A DNA stretch of 64,000 nt, taken from positions 790,968 through 854,967 of the forward strand of contig NZ_GL833119.1 in NCBI RefSeq assembly GCF_000185145.2, read 5' to 3'. Of the stretch, positions 27,643-37,438 are shown in pieces; positions within the stretch are counted from its first letter, which is position 1; each line of letters starts with the position of its first letter. This DNA comes from Hoylesella oralis ATCC 33269 (GTDB lineage: Bacteria > Bacteroidota > Bacteroidia > Bacteroidales > Bacteroidaceae). The position numbers and the translations under genes are program-made. The notes under the pieces are model-generated. The model saw only the letters and a list, made by a program, of their open reading frames with translations, had not been told where the DNA came from and did no database searches.

Positions 27643-29142
27643 TTAATGTTGATTGTTCTCAGTTAATGTTCTCCGCACAGCATCTGCCCAATTTATTTTT
27701 GCTTTCATAATAGCTTCTGTATTATTTGTGCTCGATGAGAATTTCCGTTCCACTTTCCATTGCCGGTGAATCTCATCAATATCTTTCCAGTAGTTTACTG
27801 AGAGCCCTGCCAAGTATGCAGCACCGAGTGCGGTCGTCTCTGTAATCTTCGGACGGATAACTTCTGTGTTTAGTAAGTCTGCTTGGAATTGCATCATTAG
27901 ATTGTTACGCGACGCACCGCCATCTACCTTCAGTTCTTTGATTGCTGTACCTGTGTCCCGCATCATAGCTTCTACGATGTCGTATGTTTGGAAAGCAATT
28001 CCGTCCAAAGCAGCCCTTGCTATATGTGCAGCAGTAGTTCCACGGCTAATTCCACAAATAAGTCCTCTTGCGTATTGATCCCAATAAGGTGCAGCCAAAC
28101 CAGTTAATGCAGGTACAAAGTAGACTCCGTTAGAATCTGTAACAGTAGACGCAAGGGCCTCTATTTCATCAGACGATTTGATAATGCCTAATCCGTCTCG
28201 TAACCATTGTACAACAGAACCACCGACAAAAATAGAACCTTCAAGAGCATATGTAACTTTATCTCCAATCTTCCATGCTATAGTGGTAAGAAGATTATTC
28301 TTCGATTCTACGGGTTCTTCTCCTGTATTCATAACCAAGAAACAGCCAGTTCCGTAAGTATTCTTTACGCTCCCGGGCTCTACACACATCTGACCGAATA
28401 AGGCAGCCTGCTGGTCGCCTGCAATCCCTGAAATAGGAACTTTATGAGCAAATAGCGTTGTTTTTGTATGTCCATAAACTTCACTGCAAGATCTTACTTC
28501 AGGCATCATCGAGCGAGGTATGTTGAATAATTGCAACAACTCGTCGTCCCAGTCCAAAGTATGTATATTGAAGAGCATCGTACGACTCGCATTCGTTACA
28601 TCGGTTACATGTATTTCACCACGAGTAAGCCGCCAAATTAACCAGCTATCTACAGTGCCGAACATTAATTTTCCCTGTTCAGCACGGGTACGTGCTCCGG
28701 GAACATTGTCCAGTATCCATTTAATTTTTGTTGCACTGAAATATGCATCGACGATCAATCCGGTTTTTTTGCGGATAAAATCGATCTTCCCCTCGGCTTT
28801 CAATTGATCACAATATTCAGATGTACGGCGATCTTGCCAAACAATAGCATTGTAAACAGGCTCTTCTGTCTCGGAATCCCAGACAATAGTTGTTTCTCGT
28901 TGATTGGTAATACCTATGCCGGCAATGTTCAAACCGTTGATGTCGATTTTGGAAATAGCCTCAGCTATAACAGATGCTTGGGATGCCCAAATCTCGTGAG
29001 GGTTATGTTCTACCCAACCGGAATGAGGGAAATATTGTGTAAATTCTCTTTGTGCAGATGAGCAGATTTCGCCTTCATGATTAAAAACAATAGCTCTTGA
29101 GCTGCTTGTTCCTTGATCTAATGATAGAATGTATTGTTCCAT
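27643..29142 (-). CDS. glpK: Glycerol kinase
   Basis: Phosphorylates incoming glycerol to glycerol 3-phosphate. 499 residues from ATG 29142; the frame extends to 29199, but [18 protein letters not shown] is the canonical start. FGGY-family signature regions: [11 protein letters not shown], and [20 protein letters not shown] complete promoter lies upstream at 29337-29307, so glpK starts its own unit with glpF, two phosphatases and a porin. Confidence 0.96.
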   Translation of the reverse strand: MEQYILSLDQGTSSSRAIVFNHEGEICSSAQREFTQYFPHSGWVEHNPHEIWASQASVIAEAISKIDINGLNIAGIGITNQRETTIVWDSETEEPVYNAIVWQDRRTSEYCDQLKAEGKIDFIRKKTGLIVDAYFSATKIKWILDNVPGARTRAEQGKLMFGTVDSWLIWRLTRGEIHVTDVTNASRTMLFNIHTLDWDDELLQLFNIPRSMMPEVRSCSEVYGHTKTTLFAHKVPISGIAGDQQAALFGQMCVEPGSVKNTYGTGCFLVMNTGEEPVESKNNLLTTIAWKIGDKVTYALEGSIFVGGSVVQWLRDGLGIIKSSDEIEALASTVTDSNGVYFVPALTGLAAPYWDQYARGLICGISRGTTAAHIARAALDGIAFQTYDIVEAMMRDTGTAIKELKVDGGASRNNLMMQFQADLLNTEVIRPKITETTALGAAYLAGLSVNYWKDIDEIHRQWKVERKFSSSTNNTEAIMKAKINWADAVRRTLTENNQH

Positions 29143-29306
29143 ATCGTTTTTAGTTAATAGAGTGCCGTATATGTTGGTTTGGTAGATCGTGCCTAACACG
29201 CATACTGCACAAATTCGTAAGGTATATTTATTTTCGTTTTATCGATAATAAGTTTGGTTAGTGTTAAGATTTTTCCGTTTTTAATCTGCATCATATTTGA
29301 TTAAGA

Positions 29307-29337
29307 CAAATATAAACATTAGGTCAATGTCTTCAAA
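29307..29337 (-). promoter_or_regulatory. Complete sigma-ABfr promoter for glpK-glpF-phosphatases-porin
   Basis: Minus strand TTTG (29337-29334), a 19-nt spacer, TATATTTG (29314-29307). It begins 7 nt beyond the glpC stop and leaves a leader of about 160 nt before glpK. Confidence 0.72.
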
Positions 29338-29343
29338 ATATTT

Positions 29344-30618
29344 TTATTTAATTTTTCCTCCTTTCTGCGAATTTATTTCTTTTGTTTTTTCTACATCTAT
29401 GGCTTGTGCCAAGAGTGAAATCGGGTTTTCTACTTTTACTCCTGCAGACATTTCTATTTGCCATTTACACGTTTCGCAATCGGTTGAAACAACATCTACA
29501 TTTTCTTCTTTTATTTGTTTGAAGAGAGAAGAGCCAATCTCTTGCGAACGTTGATAATTTTCTTTCTTGAATCCGTAGGTTCCGGCAATACCGCAGCATT
29601 GAGAATCCAACATAAGAAAGTCAATTCCCGGAATCATTCTTAACAGCTGTGTGCTATACGGTATCCATCCTAACTTTTCCATGTGGCAGGCTGAGTGATA
29701 TGCTACACGTTTCTTAAAATCCGATCTGAAGGCAAGTTTTACTTCTCCGCTTGCTATAAGTTTATAAATGAAACGGGTAGCAAGCGTGATACCATTACGC
29801 ACATCAGTGGTTTCGAGACCGAGAACGTGCTCATATTCATCGCGCATGGTGAAAGTACAGGTAGAACTTGTCGTAAGTACGATACGACCTTGATCTTTGA
29901 TAGATTTGCGTATCGATGCAATATTTATTTTGCTTTGTCGCCTTGCCTGTTTAGATAAACCATTCGCAATAAGAGCAACACCACAGCATTTCTCTTTCTC
30001 TAAAAGGTGTACTCCGTAGCCAATAGCATTCATGATCTTAACAAAATCTTTCCCCAATTGCGGGTAATTATAGTTTACATAGCAGCCGTGAAAATAACTT
30101 ACATGCTTTGTAAACTTATTTTGCTGCGGGGCTGCTTCCTTTTTAAACCACGTTTCGAACTTTTGAGAGGCATACGCAGGAAATGTCCTGTGTTTGTCTA
30201 CGGCGATTGTCGAGTCCATAATAATCTTGACGGGCGACAGTCTTAACGTCGTATTTACAATAGGTGCAAAGACTGTGGCCATACTACCGACAAAATCTGT
30301 ATTAGCCAATACTCTGTCGCGCAAACTTGGTATGTGTGTACTGTATTTGCCTCGTGCAGATTGAATGATATCCGCAATTCTCACATCCGATGGGCATGCT
30401 ACTTCACATCTTTTACAATTGAGACACAATTTCAGAGCCTCATCAAAGAATTTAGGGTTCTTTAGTCGGTAACGTTCCTGATCCGGACCGGAATGCTTCG
30501 GGCCCGGATATTCCGGCGTAATGGCCGATACGGGACAGTAGGCCGTACAGATAGAACACTTGAGGCATTGCTCAAGGTTGTTCTCACTGATATTTTTCAA
30601 TTGTATTCCATTTCCCAT
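29344..30618 (-). CDS. glpC: Anaerobic glycerol-3-phosphate dehydrogenase subunit C
   Basis: 424 residues. Two 4Fe-4S motifs at the N-terminus (CLKCSICTAYCPV at about 19 and CLNCKRCEVACPSDV at about 66) and two CCG domains (EKCCGVALIANG, and DSQCCGIAGTYGFKK). It anchors the dehydrogenase to the membrane and passes electrons to menaquinone. Last gene of glpABC; starts 5 bp after glpB stops. Confidence 0.93.
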   Translation of the reverse strand: MGNGIQLKNISENNLEQCLKCSICTAYCPVSAITPEYPGPKHSGPDQERYRLKNPKFFDEALKLCLNCKRCEVACPSDVRIADIIQSARGKYSTHIPSLRDRVLANTDFVGSMATVFAPIVNTTLRLSPVKIIMDSTIAVDKHRTFPAYASQKFETWFKKEAAPQQNKFTKHVSYFHGCYVNYNYPQLGKDFVKIMNAIGYGVHLLEKEKCCGVALIANGLSKQARRQSKINIASIRKSIKDQGRIVLTTSSTCTFTMRDEYEHVLGLETTDVRNGITLATRFIYKLIASGEVKLAFRSDFKKRVAYHSACHMEKLGWIPYSTQLLRMIPGIDFLMLDSQCCGIAGTYGFKKENYQRSQEIGSSLFKQIKEENVDVVSTDCETCKWQIEMSAGVKVENPISLLAQAIDVEKTKEINSQKGGKIK

Positions 30619-30623
30619 ATCTG

Positions 30624-31868
30624 CTATTTTAATATATTTTCAGCGACTTTCAGTGCCGTTAGAAGCGATACACCCGTACCGTCGGCCAATTTTAGATTAT
30701 TGTGCCCGCTCAATACGGAACCGGTTGCATATAGGTTATCTATTGTTTTCCCTCCTTTCATTGCGTGGAATTGTGCGTCTGTCTTCACTCCGAATTCCAT
30801 GTAAGGTTGTGAGTCGAAGATGTATTCTTTCGACCAGTCGGCTCTATAAAGGGTTGCATCAACATCAAGATCGAATACAGGTTCGTATATTCTGCGGTAA
30901 TTGCTCGATAGACCATGACTAAGGAAAGAGCCTGAGCTCAATATGAAATATTCTGCTTCAAGGTCTTCATCTTGCATTTTTTCGGTCTGTATGCTGACAA
31001 TTTTATTATTCTTTATACTTCCGCTTACTACGGTATTGCCAAGGAGATAGGTTCCTCCGTATCGGTTAAACAGTTTCTTCAGTAAGATTGTGGCTCGCAC
31101 CCCTGAAACCGAGGGGGGCAATGTTGCAACCATTTTGAATGGTTTCTTTGCCAATAAATGCAGTTTCTCAATGGCTTCTCTGTTATTGAATCCCAATACT
31201 GCGGGCAGAATAAACAGTTCGGAGTCGGTTTCGATAAGGTTTAATTGTTGGGCGATTGTCTCGATATCTTCATCATTGGAGACGAGTTTTGCAATATTCG
31301 TTGCACGCATCTCTGTAGGACTTCGGCGTGCATTATCGGTAACCTTAGTGGAGATAGTCTTGATTTCACACTCCGTTGCATATTTGTTCAGGCTGGCTGC
31401 CAAGAATACCGTGGGGAAATCCAAGAACCCCTTAATATTGACAATGTCTACCTTTTTCCACGGTAGTCGGTTATAAGTCTCCGATACTACTAACTCTTCT
31501 GCTGTGAGCCATGTGGGCTTCATCACTCCTACTGGTGTCAGCCGGTAATGATTTTGTTCTGTGTTTCCTATAACTTTAACGCCTGCTTCCGTCAACAATT
31601 CTTGTGCCTTATCTGCCAATAGAGGAATGTTGTCTATTCCAATCTTGACATACGGGTGATTTACACCCAATGTCTGCATCCCGTCTAATGGCTTATCAAC
31701 GATTTCACCATTCGGTGTATAGCCCAATAAATCGAAAGAACCCGAGTGAAAATGCAGGCTGTTCTGCCCCGCAGAAATAATAACGACCTTCTTGCCGGCT
31801 TTAGATAAAGCAATTCCGGCAGTCAGACCGCTCAGTCCTCCTCCTATGATGATTACGTCAAATCTCAT
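30624..31868 (-). CDS. glpB: Anaerobic glycerol-3-phosphate dehydrogenase subunit B
   Basis: 414 residues with an N-terminal dinucleotide-binding fold (DVIIIGGGLSGLTAGIALSK) and C-terminal FAD/FMN-binding segment (NLYATGSVLSGHN). GlpB is the flavin subunit between GlpA and GlpC. Its ATG overlaps the glpA stop by 4 bases, showing translational coupling. Confidence 0.92.
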   Translation of the reverse strand: MRFDVIIIGGGLSGLTAGIALSKAGKKVVIISAGQNSLHFHSGSFDLLGYTPNGEIVDKPLDGMQTLGVNHPYVKIGIDNIPLLADKAQELLTEAGVKVIGNTEQNHYRLTPVGVMKPTWLTAEELVVSETYNRLPWKKVDIVNIKGFLDFPTVFLAASLNKYATECEIKTISTKVTDNARRSPTEMRATNIAKLVSNDEDIETIAQQLNLIETDSELFILPAVLGFNNREAIEKLHLLAKKPFKMVATLPPSVSGVRATILLKKLFNRYGGTYLLGNTVVSGSIKNNKIVSIQTEKMQDEDLEAEYFILSSGSFLSHGLSSNYRRIYEPVFDLDVDATLYRADWSKEYIFDSQPYMEFGVKTDAQFHAMKGGKTIDNLYATGSVLSGHNNLKLADGTGVSLLTALKVAENILK

Positions 31869-33490
31869 TTTGATATCTCTTTTCTATTTGCAAAAGCATC
31901 AATTCCGCATAATCCCTCGTATATCGTTGCCATAAGTTGGGCCTCGTCTAATGACCTTCCCCATGCAACAGGTCGCATGCCTTTCCATCTTTCGTTGACA
32001 AAGCTGCCCAAGTCTGCCAACGTTTCATCCGGATTGTTACTTACGGAGCACATTACTCCGGCGGCTCTACATGCGCATAATTCGCTTTGGCATGTTCCCA
32101 TACCTGTTCGGGTTCTACGGCGTAAATTTATAAGGTTGTGTACATGAAGTTTATCCATTGCATACTTTACTTCTCCCACGCTCACCTCTTCGCATTCGCA
32201 TACAAGAGCTTTGTCTTCATCACTCGAGGCGCTTATCTCTTGAGCAAGATGCCCTTGGCGACCGCTTGCAGCGTTATGAGCCGTGGTGTATTTTTTGCTA
32301 CTTTCGCGTGAAGACAATCCTTGCGAACCGGGTAACGGCGTGGTAGCAGTTTCACATATTTTCGTTACACCCAATTTTTTGCAGGCAAGGTCGGTAGCTT
32401 TTTCTGCCATCAGCCGGTAAGTCATCATCTTACCGCCGGTAATTGTAATGAGACCGGCAAGGCCGTCTCGTATTTCATGATCCAAACATACGATACCCCG
32501 ACTGATACTTCTTCCCGACGGATCGTTATCTGCTGCTACCAATGGTCTTACCCCTGCATAGGCTCTGAGTATTCGAGTTGTGGCGAGACTTGGAGCAAGT
32601 TTTTCGCCTTCTTTTATCAGTGTGTCTACTTCTTCTGGCGTTACTTGCAGATTATCAATGGTTTCTATGGGTACCCGATCGCTTGTCGTGCCTATTACGC
32701 ATACGGTGTCGTCGGGTACCAATATATCTGCATTAGCAGGTTTGCGGCATCGATTAATAACCATGTTGTTAACTCTATGGCCGAATATCAGCAATGTACC
32801 TTTAGCAGGAAACATATTTACCTGTATCCCTGCCATGTTGGTAATAAGATTTCCCCAGATACCGGCAGCGTTGATGATTACTTCCGCATGTTTTTCAGAT
32901 ACTTCTCCCGTTCTGTTGTTACGGAGTTTTACACCAACGGCTCTGCCGTTTTCGATGATTAAAGCCGTAACCTCGTGATACGTCAGGGCTTCTGCACCGT
33001 GCTGACGTGCATCAAGAATGTTGGCTGTTGTAAGAAAAAAAGGATCTACAGAGGCATCGGGAACCCTTACTGCGCCAATTAAATCGGGATTTACAGCGGG
33101 CTCTATTCTTCTTGCTTCCTCGGGAGAAATAGGGATGGCTTTGATGCCGGCTTCGGTACATGCTTTGACAAAAGTTGCTTGGTAGCTGATGTCGTCTTCC
33201 GGTAAGGTTATGAAAAGACCGTCCGTTTCTTCTATGCAATGCCGCGCGATCTTGCGTAATATCATGTTTTCCCGAATACATTCCGTTGCCGATTCTTTGT
33301 CTGTTACGGCATATCGTGCACCGCTGTGCAACAAACCATGGTTGCGTCCTGTGGCTCCATTGGTGAAGTCGAGCTTTTCTACCAATAGAACACGTAAGCC
33401 CCTTAGGGCACAATCACGTGCTGTACCGGCACCTGTAATGCCACCACCTATAATGATAACGTCATAATGTTTATTAATATCCTTGTTCAT
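31865..33490 (-). CDS. glpA: Anaerobic glycerol-3-phosphate dehydrogenase subunit A
   Basis: 541 residues from ATG 33490 (longer frame to 33526). FAD-binding YDVIIIGGGITGAGTARDCA at about 9-28, the FAD-dependent oxidoreductase body, and a C-terminal BFD-like 2Fe-2S domain with paired cysteines (CECEEVSVGEV, then GTCQSELCAC). Oxidises glycerol 3-phosphate to dihydroxyacetone phosphate using fumarate-linked respiration in anaerobes. Start of glpABC; a DeoR/GlpR-type regulator is divergent upstream. Confidence 0.94.
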   Translation of the reverse strand: MNKDINKHYDVIIIGGGITGAGTARDCALRGLRVLLVEKLDFTNGATGRNHGLLHSGARYAVTDKESATECIRENMILRKIARHCIEETDGLFITLPEDDISYQATFVKACTEAGIKAIPISPEEARRIEPAVNPDLIGAVRVPDASVDPFFLTTANILDARQHGAEALTYHEVTALIIENGRAVGVKLRNNRTGEVSEKHAEVIINAAGIWGNLITNMAGIQVNMFPAKGTLLIFGHRVNNMVINRCRKPANADILVPDDTVCVIGTTSDRVPIETIDNLQVTPEEVDTLIKEGEKLAPSLATTRILRAYAGVRPLVAADNDPSGRSISRGIVCLDHEIRDGLAGLITITGGKMMTYRLMAEKATDLACKKLGVTKICETATTPLPGSQGLSSRESSKKYTTAHNAASGRQGHLAQEISASSDEDKALVCECEEVSVGEVKYAMDKLHVHNLINLRRRTRTGMGTCQSELCACRAAGVMCSVSNNPDETLADLGSFVNERWKGMRPVAWGRSLDEAQLMATIYEGLCGIDAFANRKEISK

Positions 33491-33600
33491 TTGATCTTGT
33501 CGATAGTTGTATAAGGTTAGAAGCAAATTCTCTATTATGGAATGAAAGATATTTATATTATTTTACTTTATTTTCGAAACATATTTTGTTTTGATTGCAA

Positions 33601-33608
33601 CAAAGATA
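33601..33608 (-). promoter_or_regulatory. -7 box (TATCTTTG) for glpABC
   Basis: Perfect TAnnTTTG on the minus strand, giving a leader of about 100 nt before glpA. No TTTG at the -33 distance, so an activator may be needed (inference). Confidence 0.5.
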
Positions 33609-33640
33609 AGTATTAATTCGAAAATACAGTTCTGTTATTA

Positions 33641-33657
33641 ATATAGTTTAACTATAT
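33641..33657. promoter_or_regulatory. 17-bp palindrome upstream of the glpABC -7 box, possible operator
   Basis: ATATAGTTTAACTATAT is palindromic in 8-bp arms around a central T. It lies about 33 bp upstream of the -7 box, where an activator or repressor could act. The divergent GlpR-type protein or a Crp-like factor are possible binders; this is inference. Confidence 0.35.
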
Positions 33658-34270
33658 TTCTTCAATCTTGTTACTTTTCTCTTTCGTTTGTAGACCACTG
33701 TTCTTTTTATACCATTTGCTAAGAAGATTTGAATGGTGAATGTTGTAGCCTGTTTTCCATAGGTTATGAGAGAAAGAGGAGCTTCCTCGCAACGTAAATG
33801 TAGTGGGCTTACACTCTTGTGGTTTCTGTATTTTACGTTGATTTGCTATTCAAAAACAGAGAAAATTAAAAGGATGTATATATTCTGTCATTTGTCTGTG
33901 TTTTTAAAATTTATTGATGATCATTGAGATATGGTTGCTTTTAGTATGATGATATGATAGTAATATAGTGGAAAATGTGTGGCGGATATCCCGAAAAGGA
34001 TATTTATTTTTCGTATCGTATTGAGATATGCCTCGTGCAAATATATTGTATGGCCGGTGTAAAATAGGCGAAGTCTGTCAACTTATTACAATGCCTATCG
34101 ATATAGATAGGGTGTTTAGTGGAGGCGTATATACTGTCTGTTGCCGATATGTCTATCGATTGATTAGTATATAGGATACGTGTAGATTTGCTTTTTCCAT
34201 TTTCTGTTTACGATAGTGTTAATATACTGTTAAATAGTTTTGTTTTGTAATTTCTCGTTTGTAAAACTCT

Positions 34271-34278
34271 TATCTTTG
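34271..34278 (+). promoter_or_regulatory. Upstream -7 box (TATCTTTG) for the DeoR/GlpR gene
   Basis: Perfect TAnnTTTG with TTTG 23 nt upstream (34244-34247), longer than ideal spacing. Confidence 0.35.
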
Positions 34279-34336
34279 CATAAAATAGGTGGTGCCTCTG
34301 CAATTTCAGGTATGCTTGATTGCAATTGGTTTGCAC

Positions 34337-34344
34337 TATCTTTG
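34337..34344 (+). promoter_or_regulatory. Downstream -7 box (TATCTTTG) for the DeoR/GlpR gene
   Basis: Perfect TAnnTTTG in the context TGCACTATCTTTGCA, nearly the same as the PASTA operon promoter at 20191. The spot expected for -33 reads CTTG. Confidence 0.5.
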
Positions 34345-34430
34345 CAAAAGAATAAGACCGGCCATTTTATGCGAGAGATATTTCCGATAAGTTCGGTCTG
34401 TTTTTAGTCGACAATGATTTGTGAATTTTA

Positions 34431-35222
34431 ATGTTCGTATTCCGCATGACGAAAGAAGATAGACAGTCGTTAATTCTCGAACAGCTCTTGAAGCAGGGCT
34501 CGGTTTTGGTTTCCGATTTAGCGGAAATTCTTGATGTTTCATCTGTTACTATTAGAAAAGACCTTACGGAGTTAGAGAAAGGAGGTAAACTTTACCGCAG
34601 TCATGGTAAAGCTATCGTTATCAATCCCTTTGCAAGCAACCGGTCTGTGAACGAAAAAGAAAAGCTATTCCCCGAAGAGAAGCAGGGAATAGGCAGAGAG
34701 GCAGCTAAACTTATCACACGTGACGATTCTATTATCATCGGTTCGGGTACCACTATGCATGCCTTAGCCGGACAAATACGGCCTATTCATAGGCTTACGG
34801 TGGTGGCTGCATCTCTACAAGTATCGGAGATATTGGCCCAGAACGATAGCATTGATATAATACAACTCGGGGGGATGGTGCGCCATAGTAGTCTGTCGGT
34901 AGTAGGACAGTATTGCGATGCCATATTGCAGGATTGCTCGTTTACGAAACTTTTTCTGGGTGTAGACGGTATAGACTTCGATTTCGGTTTTACTACTACC
35001 GACATTCGTGAGGCCGAATTGAACCGAAAGATGATGCATGTAGCGCAGAAAACGATTATTCTTGCCGATTCGAGTAAGTTCGGAAGACGGGGGTTTGCCA
35101 AGATCGGAAATGTAGAAGATATCGACGTTATTATCACCGATACCAAGATACCTTCTTCCATAGTCAGAGAGATAGAAGAACTTGGTATCGAACTTATCGT
35201 TGCCGAAGCGAAATTATTATAA
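34431..35222 (+). CDS. DeoR/GlpR-family transcriptional regulator
   Basis: 263 residues (258 if ATG 34446 is used). N-terminal winged HTH (LEQLLKQGSVLVSDLAEILD, then VSSVTIRKDLTELEKGGKL) and C-terminal DeoR sensor domain (IIGSGTTMHALAGQI, GGMVRHSSLSVVGQ, FLGVDGIDFDFGFTTTD, LADSSKFGRRGFAKIG). These repressors bind phosphorylated sugars or glycerol 3-phosphate. Position divergent from glpABC makes that operon the likely target, which would make it the local GlpR; not proven. Confidence 0.87.
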   Translation: MFVFRMTKEDRQSLILEQLLKQGSVLVSDLAEILDVSSVTIRKDLTELEKGGKLYRSHGKAIVINPFASNRSVNEKEKLFPEEKQGIGREAAKLITRDDSIIIGSGTTMHALAGQIRPIHRLTVVAASLQVSEILAQNDSIDIIQLGGMVRHSSLSVVGQYCDAILQDCSFTKLFLGVDGIDFDFGFTTTDIREAELNRKMMHVAQKTIILADSSKFGRRGFAKIGNVEDIDVIITDTKIPSSIVREIEELGIELIVAEAKLL

Positions 35223-35627
35223 AAGAATTACAATTTTTCGCATATTACATAAGCAAGGTTAAATAAAGACTAAGAAAGCGTTCTTTTTAACCGAAATGCT
35301 TGCGGATGTAAATGTTTTTAGCTAATTTTGTCCTTAAATATAATGTGTTAATATCCTTTAATGACTAAAACGGTAATATGTGCTTCTGTACATGTTTCAG
35401 ATACTGAAACCTGACAGGCGGGGTGTGGATGCCCGATATGAAAAACAAAGGGCCGAACGGTATGTTAAAAATGTTCTTCCCGTTTCTTAAAGGCAGGCGC
35501 ACACTATTTTACAACTATGATTGCATTATCGGGTTATAATAGGTTTTCTGTGTCATTCGACCGATGATTGTCTGTTATACTCTCAATAAAATAATGAGTC
35601 GAACATTGGCTTAAAATACTTTATTAT
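35223..35627 (+). other. Intergenic region of about 400 bp
   Basis: No gene recognised and no clear TAnnTTTG box. It includes a stretch near 35400-35510 of more even base composition that carries no credible frame. Presumably it holds the acyltransferase promoter. Confidence 0.4.
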
Positions 35628-36776
35628 ATGAATATCCCTTCAGAATTTGATGAAATTCGCCCGTATGAACCGGAAGAATTACCAGCGGTGTACGAACGCT
35701 TGTTAAGCAATCCCCAGTTCAAGATGGTTATAACATATATCATGCCCGAAGTTCCTTTTGAAGCTATTGCGGCAAAGATGCGTTCGTGTAAGACCAATCT
35801 CGAATTCCAAAAGGCTTTTTGTTACCCATTCCTTGAGAACTTGTTGGCAAAGGCAAGCAGAGGCTGCGATATGGATACTTCTGCAGTAGACAATACTTCA
35901 AGATATACTTTTATCAGTAATCATCGGGATATTGTTCTCGATTCGGCTTTGCTGGCCAAGCTGCTGATCGATGCCGGTTTTACCACTACATGCGAGATTG
36001 CAATAGGAGATAACTTGCTTTTTATTCCGTGGGTGAGCGATTTGGTACGTATCAACAAGTCTTTTAAGGTAGAGCGAGGCCTGCTGACAAGTGAGAAACT
36101 CAGGTCGAGTAAGCGCCTTGCAGACTACATGCACTTTGCTATTACGGAGAAAAAGGAGAATTTGTGGATTGCCCAGCGCGAAGGGCGATGCAAAGATTCT
36201 AATGACCGTACACAAGATGCCATATTGAAAATGATGGTATTGGGTGGCAATGGAAATGTAATAGAAAGATTGAAAGAACTTCATCTTGTGCCGTTGTCTA
36301 TTTCCTATGAGTTCGATCCATGTGATTTCCTGAAAGCACGTGAGGCTCAATGTAAGCGTGATATGCCGGATTGGAAGAAAGGACCGGAGGATGATTTGGA
36401 AAGCATGAAGGTTGGCATATTAGGCTATAAAGGGCAGATACACTATCATTGTGCACCATGTATCGATGATTTTATCGGGCGTTTGGAGCCTACACAACCG
36501 AAAGCGGATATCTTCAGAACAGTGGCAGAATATATTGATCATGCCATACATAAGAATTATCGTTTGTATCCTTGTAACTATATTGCACTCGATATGTTAC
36601 ACGGAACAGCGGAATATACGTCCCATTATACTGCCGAAGACAAGACTTCCTTTGAACAATATCTTGCCGGACAACTTGCTAAGATTGATATTCCGAACCG
36701 TGACGAGGCTTACTTGAAACAGTATATGTTGACAATGTATGCTAATCCTGCCATCAATTATTTGGCTGCACAATGA
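35628..36776 (+). CDS. PlsC-like glycerolphosphate acyltransferase family protein
   Basis: 382 residues, no signal peptide. The acyltransferase NHx4D motif appears as SNHRDIVLD (about 99-107), followed by the typical second block IAQREGRCKDSNDRTQD (about 180-196). It belongs to the 1-acylglycerol-3-phosphate acyltransferase superfamily; this longer form is common in Bacteroidetes, usually annotated as acyltransferase. Its substrate could be an envelope lipid. The next gene begins inside its last codons (4-base overlap). Confidence 0.8.
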   Translation: MNIPSEFDEIRPYEPEELPAVYERLLSNPQFKMVITYIMPEVPFEAIAAKMRSCKTNLEFQKAFCYPFLENLLAKASRGCDMDTSAVDNTSRYTFISNHRDIVLDSALLAKLLIDAGFTTTCEIAIGDNLLFIPWVSDLVRINKSFKVERGLLTSEKLRSSKRLADYMHFAITEKKENLWIAQREGRCKDSNDRTQDAILKMMVLGGNGNVIERLKELHLVPLSISYEFDPCDFLKAREAQCKRDMPDWKKGPEDDLESMKVGILGYKGQIHYHCAPCIDDFIGRLEPTQPKADIFRTVAEYIDHAIHKNYRLYPCNYIALDMLHGTAEYTSHYTAEDKTSFEQYLAGQLAKIDIPNRDEAYLKQYMLTMYANPAINYLAAQ

Positions 36777-37426
36777 GGATCGGAACGCTGTTAACCGTAA
36801 TACTGTTGTTTATCTCATGCCATTCCGAGCATTATAAGACAGGAGATGGAAAGTATTCTTATTTGCGTTCCGATTTCGTAGAAGCCCACACTTCTACTGT
36901 CGGAGTTTTCGATTATGTGGTTACAGACGATGGTGATACGCTTTCGATGCAACCGTATATGAAGGTTTCATGGGCACAAACGCCCGATTCTCTCTATCGT
37001 TGTTTGCTATATTACAATCATGTAAATGGGTATGCAGAGCCGGTGTCGGCACGGAGCGTACCTGTAGTTGCATGTAAAAAAGCGGCGGATATCGATACCG
37101 TTTTTATGGATAAGCTCACGTTCGAGAGTGCATGGATCAGCCGAAACCGTAAATATTTGAACGTCGGTTTTTCGGTAAAAACCGGAAAAGATGGTACAAC
37201 AGATCGCACGCAGCGCATCGGACTGGTCTGCGATTCTATTGTCAATCGTACCAATGGCCGTAAAGATATGTATCTTCGTATATTCCATGAGCAGAATGGA
37301 GTACCCGAATATTACAGCAGCAAGGGGTATATGAGTCTTCCGCTACAGGGGACTTCTGAAGGTACAACGATCCACTTGTCCGCTAATACCTATAATGGAA
37401 AAGTGGAAAAAACTGTAAGTTATTAG
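36773..37426 (+). CDS. Small lipoprotein, NigD-like
   Basis: 217 residues; short signal peptide with lipobox FISC (Cys15 or so). The body (FDYVVTDDGDTLSMQPYMKV, SWAQTPDSLYRCLLYYN) recalls NigD-like lipoproteins of Prevotella and Bacteroides, whose role is unknown. Translationally coupled to the acyltransferase by a 4-base overlap. Family call tentative. Confidence 0.55.
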   Translation: MRIGTLLTVILLFISCHSEHYKTGDGKYSYLRSDFVEAHTSTVGVFDYVVTDDGDTLSMQPYMKVSWAQTPDSLYRCLLYYNHVNGYAEPVSARSVPVVACKKAADIDTVFMDKLTFESAWISRNRKYLNVGFSVKTGKDGTTDRTQRIGLVCDSIVNRTNGRKDMYLRIFHEQNGVPEYYSSKGYMSLPLQGTSEGTTIHLSANTYNGKVEKTVSY

Positions 37427-37438
37427 CTTTTTGTTACG

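Larger units (their letters stand above)
33491..34430. other. Intergenic region of about 940 bp between glpABC and the GlpR-type gene
   Basis: AT-rich and without a credible gene. Contents: glpA leader and -7 box, the 17-bp palindrome at 33641, an inverted repeat AACGTAAA/TTTACGTT (33791-33798 and 33832-33839), and two -7 boxes for the regulator at 34271 and 34337. The size is large for two divergent promoters; a regulatory RNA or long leader cannot be excluded. Confidence 0.45.
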
